Shown: positions 43,486 through 51,870 of the stretch, one piece after another | Layout: the number at the start of each line of letters is the position of its first letter | Numbering within the stretch: position 1 is the stretch's first letter | From: Faecalibacterium sp. I4-3-84 | Lineage (GTDB): Bacteria > Bacillota > Clostridia > Oscillospirales > Ruminococcaceae | Direction of reading: 5' to 3' | Assembly (NCBI RefSeq): GCF_023347255.1 | Contig: NZ_CP094466.1 | Coordinates: 62,001 to 126,000, forward strand | Length of the DNA stretch: 64,000 bases | Made by a program: the position numbers and the translations under genes | The notes under the pieces: model-generated | Told to the model about the DNA's origin: nothing | Seen by the model: only the letters and a program-made list of their open reading frames with translations | Databases searched by the model: none

Positions 43486-45972
43486 TTGGCAACGGTTCAT
43501 CTGCCCATCCGGCAGCTGGTGGAATTTCTGCTGCGGACCGGCAGCATTGACAGCCGGTTTACAGGGTTTGACCGTGCACTGGAAGGTGCCCACATCCACC
43601 GCAAATTGCAAAAAGCTGCCGGAGACGGCTACCAGGCTGAGGTATTTCTCTCCGTAGAGCGGCAGGCAGAGGACATCACTTTTACCCTTGAGGGCCGGGC
43701 TGACGGCATTTTTACCGATGAGACTGGCACGGTAGTCATTGATGAGATCAAGACCACCGCTGTGCCGCCGGAAGAGATCACTGAGGATATGAACCCCTGC
43801 CACTGGGCACAGGGCATGGTGTACGGTGCCATTTATGCCGCACAGCAAAGCCTGCCGGAACTGAACGTCCGGCTGACTTATTATCAGATAGACACCGATC
43901 AGATCATCCGCTTTATCCGCCGCTTTACGCAGCAGGAGCTGGATGAATTTCTTGACAAATTATTGTGCCAGTATGCTCCGTGGGCGCAGCGCCGGATAGA
44001 GTGGGATGTAAAGCGTACTCAGAGCCTTGCGGCGCTGCAGTTCCCGTTTGCGCAGTACCGGCCCGGACAGCGGGCTATGGCGGGCGAGATCTACCGCGCC
44101 TGCCGCGCTGGCAAGACCGCCGACTGCAAGGGTGGTACGCGGCTGTTCTGTCAGGCTCCTACCGGCATTGGCAAGACCATGAGCGCGCTTTTCCCCGCGC
44201 TGAAAGCCATGGGCGAAGGCAACGGAGAAAAGCTGTTCTATCTCACGGCCCGCAACACGACCCAGACTGCCGCCGAGGATGCCTTGACCCGGCTGCATAC
44301 GGCCCAGCCAGAGCTTGCCCTGCGCAGTGTGACGCTGACCGCCAAGGAAAAGGTCTGCCTGCATCCGGACGCAGAGGGACATCCCGCCTGCCTGCCGGAG
44401 CTTTGTCCCTACGCCAACGGCTACTACGACCGCATCAAGGATGCACTGACAGCTCTGCTGGACGGTACCGGCAGCTTTGACCGCGCAGCGCTGGCCGGGG
44501 CGGCAAAGCGTTTTTCGGTGTGTCCCTTTGAACTGGGGCTAGACCTGAGCGAGTGGTGCGATGTGGTCATTGGGGATTACAATTACCTGTTCGATCCGGT
44601 GGTGCACCTGAAACGGTTCTTTGATTCTTCCGGCGACTGGTTGTTTTTGGTCGATGAAGCACATAATCTGCCCGACAGAGCCAGAGCAATGTATTCTGCA
44701 CGCTTTTGTAAAAGCAGCCTGACCGAGGCAAAACGCGCATTGGGCAAGGGCAAAAGTGCTTTAAAGACCGCTCTGACCAAAGCAGACAAAGCCCTGCTGG
44801 AAGCCCGGAAAGCCTGCATACAGCTTGCACCCCGGCACAGCAGCCAGACCGATGCCGCAGACCCGGCACAGACCAGTCTTTTGCCTGAAAACACTGTCCC
44901 CGCACTGGAACTGCCCGAACCGCTGTATGCACAGGACAGTACTGTATTTTTGCAGGAGCCGCCCTCTGCCCTGCTCAGTCCGCTGCGGGCCGTACAGGCA
45001 CCTTTGCAGGACTGGCTGGAAGCGAACCCGGATGCCGAAGCACATGCACAGTTGCTGGAGCTTTATTTTGCTGTACAGGACATCACCCGTGCTGCCGAAC
45101 GATACGACAGCCACTTTGTCACTCAGCTTACCGCGCGCGGCAGAGAGCTTGAATTGCAGCTGCTGTGTCTGGACCCGGCACCTTTTGTGGATGCCAGCCT
45201 TGCCGCAGGGCGCAGCGCAGCGCTGTTCAGTGCAACACTGGCTCCGCCCTCGTTCTACCGCAGTGTTCTGGGCTGCAGCGATGCACGTGCCGTCGCACTG
45301 GACAGTCCCTTCCCGGCTGAAAATCTGGGGCTGTATTGCCTGCCGAATATCTCTACCCGCTACCGCGACCGCGAAGCCAGCGTGCAGGCAGTTTCGGATG
45401 CACTGGCCCGGCTGGTGCAGGCCAGAACTGGAAACTACTTTGCCTTTTTCCCAAGCTACGCATATCTGCGGCAGGTACACGAAGATTTTGCAGCACGTTA
45501 CCCGGGCATTCGCACCCTTGTGCAGGAAAGCCGTCTGGATGATGCCGCTCGGGCTGAATTTCTGGCTCAGTTTGTGCCGGACCCGGCCGAAACGCTTCTG
45601 GGTTTTGGCGTGATGGGCGGCATCTTTGGTGAGGGAGTTGATCTTGCAGGCAGCCGCCTGATCGGGTGCGCCATTGTGGGTGTGGGCCTGCCGCAGGTAA
45701 ATCCGCAGCAGGAAATGCTGCGCCGTTATTACGACGCACAGAACGGCTTTGGATTTGATTATGCCTACCGCTATCCCGGCATGAACAAGGTACTGCAGGC
45801 CGCAGGGCGCGTGATCCGCACGCCGGAAGACAGAGGTGCGGTGCTTTTGCTGGACGACCGGTTTGCCCAGCAGGAATACATCCGGCTGTTCCCTCCTCAC
45901 TGGCGGCATATCCGCTATCTGCGCAGCTGCGAAGAGCTGGCCGCTGCCCTGCAGGACTTCTGGAATAAATGA
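43486..45972 (+). CDS. PD-(D/E)XK nuclease – XPD/DinG-type Fe-S helicase fusion
   Basis: This 828-residue protein combines an N-terminal PD-(D/E)XK nuclease domain (Asp73 in EGRADGIF, then Asp86-Glu87-Ile-Lys89) with a superfamily 2 DinG/XPD helicase. Walker A PTGIGKTMS lies near 225-233, the Fe-S cluster cysteines in CLHPDAEGHPACLPELC and FSVCPFE, DEAHNL near 390-395, and a C-terminal Q-R-box region QAAGRVIRTPEDRG. Start TTG 43486 has GGAGG nine bases upstream. It should unwind 5'-tailed DNA and cleave it. A folded element lies directly upstream. Close to AddA/Cas4-like helicase-nuclease fusions in logic, but distinct. Confidence 0.9.
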   Translation: MATVHLPIRQLVEFLLRTGSIDSRFTGFDRALEGAHIHRKLQKAAGDGYQAEVFLSVERQAEDITFTLEGRADGIFTDETGTVVIDEIKTTAVPPEEITEDMNPCHWAQGMVYGAIYAAQQSLPELNVRLTYYQIDTDQIIRFIRRFTQQELDEFLDKLLCQYAPWAQRRIEWDVKRTQSLAALQFPFAQYRPGQRAMAGEIYRACRAGKTADCKGGTRLFCQAPTGIGKTMSALFPALKAMGEGNGEKLFYLTARNTTQTAAEDALTRLHTAQPELALRSVTLTAKEKVCLHPDAEGHPACLPELCPYANGYYDRIKDALTALLDGTGSFDRAALAGAAKRFSVCPFELGLDLSEWCDVVIGDYNYLFDPVVHLKRFFDSSGDWLFLVDEAHNLPDRARAMYSARFCKSSLTEAKRALGKGKSALKTALTKADKALLEARKACIQLAPRHSSQTDAADPAQTSLLPENTVPALELPEPLYAQDSTVFLQEPPSALLSPLRAVQAPLQDWLEANPDAEAHAQLLELYFAVQDITRAAERYDSHFVTQLTARGRELELQLLCLDPAPFVDASLAAGRSAALFSATLAPPSFYRSVLGCSDARAVALDSPFPAENLGLYCLPNISTRYRDREASVQAVSDALARLVQARTGNYFAFFPSYAYLRQVHEDFAARYPGIRTLVQESRLDDAARAEFLAQFVPDPAETLLGFGVMGGIFGEGVDLAGSRLIGCAIVGVGLPQVNPQQEMLRRYYDAQNGFGFDYAYRYPGMNKVLQAAGRVIRTPEDRGAVLLLDDRFAQQEYIRLFPPHWRHIRYLRSCEELAAALQDFWNK

Positions 45973-45983
45973 GACCCAAGCAA

Positions 45984-46037
45984 AAAGGCACTGCCGCACC
46001 CAAAAACAGGAGCGGCAGTGCCTTTGCTTCTTTTTTG
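45984..46037. terminator. Terminator between helicase and reductase genes
   Basis: A 14-bp perfect stem (AAAGGCACTGCCGC at 45984-45997, complement 46012-46025) is followed by CTTCTTTTTTG and preceded by A residues; it can end both convergent genes. Confidence 0.88.
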
Positions 46038-46039
46038 TT

Positions 46040-47011
46040 TTATTTTGCTGCTTTCCGGTTCTGCTGCAGGCTATCCCACGATGGCATTTCATTGCGCAGC
46101 TTTTCCCACATGGGCATTGCCGTGCCGGTCTGCCTGCGCAGAGCATCGAACGCTTCGTCCAGATACTTCATTTCGGACACTGCGTGCATGGCGTGATCCG
46201 AAACGCACAATCTGCCCAGCGGTGTTTTTGTCATGGTAAACACCATCGCTTCCATCTTACGGCGGGCCGATGTGCCGGGCTGGAAATTATCGGTGTTGTT
46301 GGCATCGTTCACCGGGATGCCCGCATCCTTGAGCATCAGGCAGGCTTCATAGGCGGCATCCAGAATGGCGCCGCGCTGCTGCTTGGTGGCCCGGTGCAGA
46401 TCGCCGTTGCAGGCATAGCACACATAGCACGCCGGCAGAACAAATGCAATGTGGCACTTGAGCCATTCATCCATATCGCCATAGAAGGTCAGCTTGTATT
46501 TTGCACCGTCAAAGGCGGTCTTGAGCCGGGTTCGGAAGGTGCCAGAAAGCGGAGTTGTGGCACCGCCCACCGTCATGCCAGCACTGGCGTACACACTGAC
46601 CACATGGTCGTGTTCACGGCGGCCTGCCGTGCCCTGAAAGCCGAATGCGATCTTATCCGCCGGGCGCTGCATGAATTCCAGCACCTGCTTTGCCTGCGGG
46701 TTGTTGCCCACAAACACAAAATACTGACTCTTGTTGGCCTTGAGCACAGGAAGCACATCCGGCAGCTGGCCCGCCTGCACGACCACAAAGACGAGATCAT
46801 AATAATCATCCGGGGCAAGAGTGTCCACGGTTTTGATCCGTTCCGTTGTGGTCTTGCGCTGCACCCAGTGTCGGATGACCAAACCCTTCTGGTCGATCAT
46901 TTCCTTCCACTCTCCGCGTGCAAGCAGCGTGACAACGTTCTTTTTGTTCTGCATCAGCACATGGGCCAGCTCGCAGCCCAAAACGCCCGCACCGTAAACC
47001 AGAATCCTCAT
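46040..47011 (-). CDS. ApbA/PanE-like ketopantoate reductase family protein
   Basis: This 323-residue NAD(P)-dependent oxidoreductase begins with ILVYGAGVLGCELAHVL, the Rossmann G-x-G-x2-G. The second domain has ArgLys-rich RRKMEAMVFTMTKTPLGRL near 265-283 rather than the strict PanE catalytic pattern, and the usual catalytic lysine and Asn/Ser positions are not clearly conserved. It is annotated in many Clostridia as ketopantoate reductase, but no pantothenate gene is adjacent, so another 2-keto or 3-hydroxy acid substrate is equally likely. Confidence 0.75.
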   Translation of the reverse strand: MRILVYGAGVLGCELAHVLMQNKKNVVTLLARGEWKEMIDQKGLVIRHWVQRKTTTERIKTVDTLAPDDYYDLVFVVVQAGQLPDVLPVLKANKSQYFVFVGNNPQAKQVLEFMQRPADKIAFGFQGTAGRREHDHVVSVYASAGMTVGGATTPLSGTFRTRLKTAFDGAKYKLTFYGDMDEWLKCHIAFVLPACYVCYACNGDLHRATKQQRGAILDAAYEACLMLKDAGIPVNDANNTDNFQPGTSARRKMEAMVFTMTKTPLGRLCVSDHAMHAVSEMKYLDEAFDALRRQTGTAMPMWEKLRNEMPSWDSLQQNRKAAK

Positions 47012-47046
47012 CCAGATACGCCTCCCTTATGTGTGTTAAGGTTTGC

Positions 47047-47307
47047 TTATTTTTTCAAAAACGAGAAAAAGCCTTTTTTCTCGTAAGGTGCACTGCTTAC
47101 GCCCTTGACCTCATAGCCGGTTGCATTGATGGCATCCCGCAGCTTCTGCTCGTCCAGCGGCTGTTCCGAGTGGATCACCGTCTGGGCTTTTGCCTGCGAG
47201 GACGACACCCTTTTCACCTCCGGGAAGGCCTTGCGCACGGCTTCGTTGACATGGCTCTCGCACATGCCGCACATCATACCCTCTACTTTTACGATCGTTT
47301 CAATCAT
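47047..47307 (-). CDS. Heavy-metal-associated (HMA) domain protein
   Basis: This 86-residue protein has the metal-binding motif GMMCGMCESH (Cys-x2-Cys, residues 12-15) of copper chaperones such as CopZ, a ferredoxin-like fold, and a Lys/Phe-rich tail (EKKGFFSFLKK) unusual for CopZ that may touch membrane. ATG 47307 follows GGAGGGG. It is transcribed alone from the promoter at 47483 through a long folded leader. No copper ATPase gene is in the window. Copper or silver handling is the likely role. Confidence 0.85.
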   Translation of the reverse strand: MIETIVKVEGMMCGMCESHVNEAVRKAFPEVKRVSSSQAKAQTVIHSEQPLDEQKLRDAINATGYEVKGVSSAPYEKKGFFSFLKK

Positions 47308-47326
47308 TTTATTCCCCTCCAGATCT

Positions 47327-47474
47327 TCTGCGCGCATCGGCCCGTTGACGCAGAATCTGTTAGGAAGCGCTAACCGCAGTTTCAAACAAAACGCCGTCGG
47401 GAACTGCCCGGCAGCGGTGCGGAGCGGTTCCCTGTTCTGTGGTGGGTCTGCTCAGAAAATGCACGCATGATTTC
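47327..47474 (-). promoter_or_regulatory. Folded 5' leader of the HMA gene
   Basis: The transcript starting near 47474 has three hairpins on the minus strand: GGGAAC/GTTCCC (47432-47427 with 47404-47399), GTTAG/CTAAC (47374-47370 with 47363-47359) and TCTGCG/CGCAGA (47354-47349 with 47332-47327). It is long for such a small gene and could be regulatory. No known riboswitch class was recognised. Confidence 0.4.
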
Positions 47475-47482
47475 TTGTCTTC

Positions 47483-47511
47483 ATCATATCACACCAGTGG
47501 GCTAAATGCAA
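47483..47511 (-). promoter_or_regulatory. Promoter of the HMA gene
   Basis: TTGCAT (47506-47511), 17-bp spacer and TATGAT (47483-47488) on the minus strand; about 165 nt of leader follow before the ATG. Confidence 0.65.
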
Positions 47512-47577
47512 GATGAAAAATACCCCATCCCGGTTTTTGCGCTTTTCACTCATGCACCCGGCATCCTGCTGTCGTGG

Positions 47578-48093
47578 TCAGTATTCAATGCCCTGCCGGG
47601 CGGAAATTCCCCTCTGGTAAGGGTGGCGGTGGCACTTCATCTCCGTGGCATAGTCGGCGGCATCCAGCATCCACTGCGGCGCAGCATGGGCAGTAAGCAC
47701 GCATTCCTGCTCTGCCGGGCGTTCCAGCACAGCCTTTTGCAACAGGGCTTTATCCACCATATCCAGTTCCCATGCGCTGCCTGCTTCGTCCAAAATCAGC
47801 AGGTCGGCAGGGTCGGCCATGGCAGCTGTGAGGTTCGCATTCTGCAGCTGGCGGGTGGCTTCCTTTTCCGCTTCGTTCATCTGGAACACGAATTTCTGCC
47901 CCGCCTTGCCGCGGTACACCTTTGCACCCAGCTGTTCCAGCAGCGGCACCTCGCCGCTTTTGCCGCCTTTGAGGAACTGCAGGATCACCACCCGCTTTCC
48001 GCTGCCCATGGCCCGCAAAGCAAGGCCCATGGCAGCGGTGGTCTTGCCCTTGCCATCACCGTAATATAGATGTAACAGCCCTGTACGCTTCAT
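47578..48093 (-). CDS. cobO: Cob(I)yrinic acid a,c-diamide adenosyltransferase
   Basis: CobO/BtuR transfers the adenosyl group of ATP to corrinoid cobalt. The 171-residue protein has the P-loop YYGDGKGKTTAAMGLALRA near 10-28, QFLKGGKSGE near 43-52 and LLILDEAGSAW near 97-107. The start is ATG 48093 with GGAG eight bases upstream. It stands alone without other cobalamin genes, suggesting corrinoid salvage. Confidence 0.93.
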   Translation of the reverse strand: MKRTGLLHLYYGDGKGKTTAAMGLALRAMGSGKRVVILQFLKGGKSGEVPLLEQLGAKVYRGKAGQKFVFQMNEAEKEATRQLQNANLTAAMADPADLLILDEAGSAWELDMVDKALLQKAVLERPAEQECVLTAHAAPQWMLDAADYATEMKCHRHPYQRGISARQGIEY

Positions 48094-48137
48094 GGTCATT
48101 TCTCCTTTTATCTTTGCGTTTATGGTAACACAAACCC

Positions 48138-48178
48138 AGCAAAAAAGGAAGAGGAAGCACCCGAAGGCGCTTCCTCTT
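48138..48178 (-). terminator. Terminator of glyA
   Basis: On the minus strand AAGAGGAAGC (48178-48169) pairs with GCTTCCTCTT (48158-48149), followed by CCTTTTTTG, 17 bases after the glyA stop. Confidence 0.88.
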
Positions 48179-48194
48179 TCAAACAATGCGATAT

Positions 48195-49448
48195 TTACTG
48201 ATACAGAGGGAAATCCCGGGTCAGCTTCAGCACACGGTCACTGATCTCGTCCTTCTTCTCGTCGTAGTGCCAGATGCAATCGGCGATGCAGTCGGCGATC
48301 ACCTTCATCTCGGCCACGCCCATGCCGCGGGTGGTAACAGCCGGGGTACCCAGACGCACGCCAGAAGTCACGAACGGGCTGCGGGTCTCGCCGGGGACAG
48401 TGTTCTTATTGGCGGTGATGTGCACGCTGTCCAGACGTGCTTCCAGCTCCTTGCCGGTGCACTCCTCGTCACGCAGGTCGATCAGCATGAGGTGGTTATC
48501 CGTACCGCCGGACACCAGCTTGACACCGCGTGCCTGCAGCTCTGCTGCCAGAGCCTGTGCATTCTCCACGATCTTGCGGGCATATTCCTTGAACTCCGGC
48601 TTCAGTGCTTCACCAAAGCAGACAGCTTTTGCGGCGATCACATGCTCCAGCGGGCCGCCCTGGGTGCCGGGGAACACGGCAGAATTGATGCGCTTTGCAA
48701 GAATGGGATTGTTGGTCAGGATCAGACCGCCGCGGGGGCCGCGCAGGGTCTTGTGGGTGGTGGTGGTAACAACATCAGCATACGGCACAGGGCTCTGGTG
48801 ATAGCCGCCTGCCACCAGACCGGCAATGTGGGCCATATCCACCATCAAATATGCACCATAGCCGTGGGCGATCTCAGCGATCTTTTCAAAGTCGATGGCA
48901 CGGGGATATGCAGACGCACCAGCCACGATCAGCTTGGGGCGCACCTTCTTAACCTGCTTTTCCAGCTCAGCATAGTCGATCACGCCGTCGGCATTGACAC
49001 CGTAAGAGACAAAGTTATAGTTCTTGCCGGACATGTTCACCGGAGAACCGTGGGTCAGATGGCCGCCCTGAGACAGATCCATGCCCATGACAGTATCGCC
49101 CAGATCCAGCAGAGCAAAATAAACTGCCAGATTGGCCTGTGCACCGGAGTGGGGCTGAACATTGGCATATTTTGCGCCGAACAGCTTGCAGGCACGCTCG
49201 ATGGCAATGTTCTCCACCTCGTCCACATAGACACAGCCGCCATAGTAGCGCTTGCCGGGCAGGCCCTCGGCGTACTTGTTGGTCAGGATGCTGCCCATTG
49301 CGGCCATGACGGCGGGAGAGACGATGTTCTCACTGGCGATCAGTTCAATGTTCTGGCGCTGACGGTTCAGCTCGCGATCCATGGCTGCGGCCAACTCCGG
49401 ATCAACGGTATTGACCAGACCGATGGTGTCCATCATTTCATTGTACAT
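48195..49448 (-). CDS. glyA: Serine hydroxymethyltransferase
   Basis: GlyA converts serine and tetrahydrofolate to glycine and methylene-THF. The 417-residue PLP enzyme has the PLP lysine in [16 protein letters not shown] near 222-237, the folate-site [10 protein letters not shown] near 96-105 and the N-terminal [14 protein letters not shown] near 34-47. It is divergent from the Fau-FchA-FolD operon, which uses the methylene-THF it makes. It has its own promoter and terminator. Confidence 0.97.
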   Translation of the reverse strand: MYNEMMDTIGLVNTVDPELAAAMDRELNRQRQNIELIASENIVSPAVMAAMGSILTNKYAEGLPGKRYYGGCVYVDEVENIAIERACKLFGAKYANVQPHSGAQANLAVYFALLDLGDTVMGMDLSQGGHLTHGSPVNMSGKNYNFVSYGVNADGVIDYAELEKQVKKVRPKLIVAGASAYPRAIDFEKIAEIAHGYGAYLMVDMAHIAGLVAGGYHQSPVPYADVVTTTTHKTLRGPRGGLILTNNPILAKRINSAVFPGTQGGPLEHVIAAKAVCFGEALKPEFKEYARKIVENAQALAAELQARGVKLVSGGTDNHLMLIDLRDEECTGKELEARLDSVHITANKNTVPGETRSPFVTSGVRLGTPAVTTRGMGVAEMKVIADCIADCIWHYDEKKDEISDRVLKLTRDFPLYQ

Positions 49449-49543
49449 AATATTCTACCCCTCTCAATTTCCGGAGAAAGCCCCGGATCTCTGGATCTCT
49501 TCAAGCCACCCTGCTCCGCGCACGAACCGAATTGCTTTCTTTT

Positions 49544-49572
49544 ATCATAGCAGAAAGCTGTAGAATCTTCAA
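49544..49572 (-). promoter_or_regulatory. Promoter of glyA
   Basis: TTGAAG (49567-49572), 17-bp spacer and TATGAT (49544-49549) with extended TGC on the minus strand, about 95 bases before glyA. Confidence 0.7.
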
Positions 49573-49592
49573 CTTCCATTTTGCCAAAAGGC

Positions 49593-49621
49593 TTGCTTTT
49601 TTCGTCTGAAGTGTTTATTAT
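49593..49621 (+). promoter_or_regulatory. Promoter of fau-fchA-folD
   Basis: TTGCTT (49593-49598), 17-bp spacer and TATTAT (49616-49621); transcription would start about 70 bases before the fau start codon. It lies back to back with the glyA promoter. Confidence 0.65.
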
Positions 49622-49698
49622 ACTTGTATAAAAATGCAGTGTCGTTTTTGTATATTTTTCAAGTCAGTCAACCTTCAGATGAAGCGAGGTGTTCTCTG

Positions 49699-50271
49699 GT
49701 GACGGTCAGCGAAGCAAAGCAGACCCAGCGCAAAGCGGGCCGTGCCGCACGCAAGGCTCTCGGCCCGGAAGAACGCAAGGCTGCAAATGCCGCTTTGTGC
49801 GCATCCCTCTGGCAGCTGGCTGCCGTGCAGAATGCGCAGACCATCCTGCTGTACGCAGCGTTTGGCTTTGAAGCCGACCTTGCTGCCTTTGCCGCCGAAG
49901 CAGCAGCTCAGGGCAAAACACTGGCCTATCCGGTGTGCGGCGAGGCGTATTCCCTTACAGCCGCTGTGCCCGGCCCGGACGGCTGGGAGATGGGGCAGTA
50001 CGGCATCCGCACCCCCATCCTGAGCCGGTCGGAGATTCTGCTGCCGGAAGCGCTGGATCTGGTCCTTGTACCCTGCACGGCTTTTGATGCAGACTGCTTC
50101 CGGGTCGGCATGGGCAAGGGTTATTACGACCGGTATCTTCCCCGCTGCAAAAACGCGGTGAAGATCGGCATTGCATTTGAGGCACAGCGGGTGGAACATG
50201 CTGCCGTAGACGAGCACGACCAGCGGCTGGATGCCTATGTAACAGAGAGGGGTATTTACAAATGGAAATGA
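49699..50271 (+). CDS. fau: 5-formyltetrahydrofolate cyclo-ligase
   Basis: This enzyme converts 5-formyl-THF to methenyl-THF with ATP. The 190-residue product starts at GTG 49699 with GAGG nine bases upstream; the frame continues upstream without a ribosome-binding site. The N-terminal basic RKAGRAARKAL segment, the YPVCGEAYSLTA region and the C-terminal RVGMGKGYYDRYLPR near 136-150 (ATP site) are diagnostic. Its end overlaps fchA by ten bases. Confidence 0.94.
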   Translation: MTVSEAKQTQRKAGRAARKALGPEERKAANAALCASLWQLAAVQNAQTILLYAAFGFEADLAAFAAEAAAQGKTLAYPVCGEAYSLTAAVPGPDGWEMGQYGIRTPILSRSEILLPEALDLVLVPCTAFDADCFRVGMGKGYYDRYLPRCKNAVKIGIAFEAQRVEHAAVDEHDQRLDAYVTERGIYKWK

Positions 50272-50897
50272 CTAAGCTGAGCTGTGAGAAATTTCTCGCA
50301 GAGCTGGCCAGCAAAGCCCCCACGCCGGGCGGCGGCGGAACGGCAGCGCTGGTGGGTGCTGCCGGTGTAGCGCTGGGCAATATGGTGGGCAACCTGACCA
50401 CCGGCAAAAAGAAATATGCCGCCGTGGAAGCAGACATTCAGGCCCTGAACACAAAAGCCGATGCCCTGCGCAAAGAGCTGGAAGCGCTGGTGCAGGCCGA
50501 TGCCGATGCCTTTGCGCCGCTGGCTGCGGCCTACGGCCTGCCCAAGGACACACCAGAGCAGGCTGCACACAAAGCCGCCGTGCTGGAAAAGGCGCTGGAT
50601 GCCGCCTGTGCCGTGCCACTTGAGATCATGGAAAAGTGCGCCGAGGGCATTGCTCTGGTGGAAGAATACGCCGCCAAGGGCAGCGTGATGGCCGTCTCGG
50701 ACGCAGGCTGTGCAGCCGCCCTGTGCAAGGCAGCCTTGCAGGCCGCAAGCCTGAATGTGTTCATCAACACAAAGCTGATGGCAGACCGTGAGCGCGCTGC
50801 TGCGTTGGACGCAAAAACAGACAAACTGCTGGATGAATTTGTGTTGCGGGCAGACGCTGTTTTTGCATCCGTGATGAACAAATTGCGAAATAAGTGA
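50262..50897 (+). CDS. fchA: Cyclodeaminase/cyclohydrolase family protein (FchA-like)
   Basis: This 211-residue all-helical protein belongs to the formiminotransferase-cyclodeaminase C-terminal family: KAPTPGGGGTAALVGAAGVAL near 19-39 is the glycine-rich signature and VSDAGCAAALCKAALQAASLNV near 146-167 the second conserved region. Members include FTCD and the stand-alone methenyl-THF cyclohydrolase FchA of acetogens. Placement between fau and folD favours methenyl-THF cyclohydrolase activity. It overlaps fau and lies 11 bases before folD. Confidence 0.88.
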   Translation: MEMTKLSCEKFLAELASKAPTPGGGGTAALVGAAGVALGNMVGNLTTGKKKYAAVEADIQALNTKADALRKELEALVQADADAFAPLAAAYGLPKDTPEQAAHKAAVLEKALDAACAVPLEIMEKCAEGIALVEEYAAKGSVMAVSDAGCAAALCKAALQAASLNVFINTKLMADRERAAALDAKTDKLLDEFVLRADAVFASVMNKLRNK

Positions 50898-50908
50898 GGG
50901 AAAGTATT

Positions 50909-51763
50909 ATGGCAACGATTTTGAAGGGCGCACCCGTTGTAGCCGCTATGAACGAACGCAATGCGGCGCTGTGTGAGCAGCTCAAGGCAAAAGGCATCAC
51001 TCCCACGCTGGCCGTGGTGCGTGTGGGTGAGCGGGAGGACGACCTCTCCTACGAGCGCGGCGTGATCGCCCGCTGTGGCAAGGTGGGTGTGGAGGTAAAG
51101 CAGTTTCTTCTGCCCGCCGATGCTTCGCAGGACGATCTGCTGAAGGTGATTGCCGAGGTGAACGCAGAGGATACCATCCACGGATGCCTGCTGTTCCGTC
51201 CGCTGCCCAAGCAGTTCAATGACCGCACTGTGCGTGCGGCGCTGGCTCCGGAAAAGGACATTGACGGCATCACGGACGATTCTCTGGCCGGTGTGTTCAC
51301 GAATACCGATCTCGGCTATGCTCCCTGCACCGCGCAGGCCTGCCTTGAAATCCTGAAGTATTACAACATTCCGCTTTCCGGCAGGCGCGCTGTCGTAGTG
51401 GGCCGCAGCCTTGTGGTAGGCAAGCCCGCAGCCATGATGCTGGACCGCGAGAATGCCACCGTGACCATCTGCAATTCCCGCACGCAGAACCTGCCCGCCA
51501 TCTGCAAGGAAGCAGATGTGGTAGTAGTGGCCATGGGCAAGATGGGTGCCGTGGGCACCGACTGCCTGCGTGAGGGCCAGACCGTGGTAGACGTGGGCAT
51601 CCATGTGAACGAAAAGGGCAAGCTGTGTGGTGACGTAAAGTTCAGCGAAGCAGAGCCGGTAGTGGATGCCATCACGCCGGTACCCGGCGGTGTGGGCACT
51701 GTGACCACCTCGGTGCTGGTGGGCCATGTCGTGCAGGCTGCAGCAAAAAAGGCCGGGCTGTAA
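50909..51763 (+). CDS. folD: FolD-like methylene-THF dehydrogenase (atypical active site)
   Basis: FolD interconverts methylene-, methenyl- and formyl-THF. The 284-residue protein has the NADP site VVVGRSLVVGKPAAM near 162-176, KDIDGI near 116-121 and the C-terminal PVPGGVGTVTTSVL. The usual Y-x3-K active-site motif reads Tyr48-E-R-G-Val52, so the catalytic lysine is missing, and the QLPLP segment reads FRPLP (96-100). Such variants occur in Clostridia. In other FolD proteins loss of this lysine abolishes cyclohydrolase but not dehydrogenase activity; the adjacent FchA may supply the missing step. ATG 50909 follows GAGGG. Confidence 0.88.
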   Translation: MATILKGAPVVAAMNERNAALCEQLKAKGITPTLAVVRVGEREDDLSYERGVIARCGKVGVEVKQFLLPADASQDDLLKVIAEVNAEDTIHGCLLFRPLPKQFNDRTVRAALAPEKDIDGITDDSLAGVFTNTDLGYAPCTAQACLEILKYYNIPLSGRRAVVVGRSLVVGKPAAMMLDRENATVTICNSRTQNLPAICKEADVVVVAMGKMGAVGTDCLREGQTVVDVGIHVNEKGKLCGDVKFSEAEPVVDAITPVPGGVGTVTTSVLVGHVVQAAAKKAGL

Positions 51764-51784
51764 CGAATGATAGAACTATAAAAT

Positions 51785-51858
51785 AAAAGACGCTTGATAC
51801 ACTGCTGTATGCTTCCCTGCCGGGAAAACATATTCAGACAAGACCAAGCGTCTTTTTT
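51785..51858. terminator. Terminator between folD and MraY-like gene
   Basis: AAAAGACGCTTG (51785-51796) is perfectly complementary to CAAGCGTCTTTT (51845-51856), followed by TT, with a long loop that itself contains a short CCCTGCCGGG hairpin. It can serve both convergent genes. Confidence 0.75.
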
Positions 51859-51870
51859 GATTGCTATATT

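Noticed and set aside
48186-49550. 454-codon open frame opposite glyA
   Set aside because: Antisense shadow.
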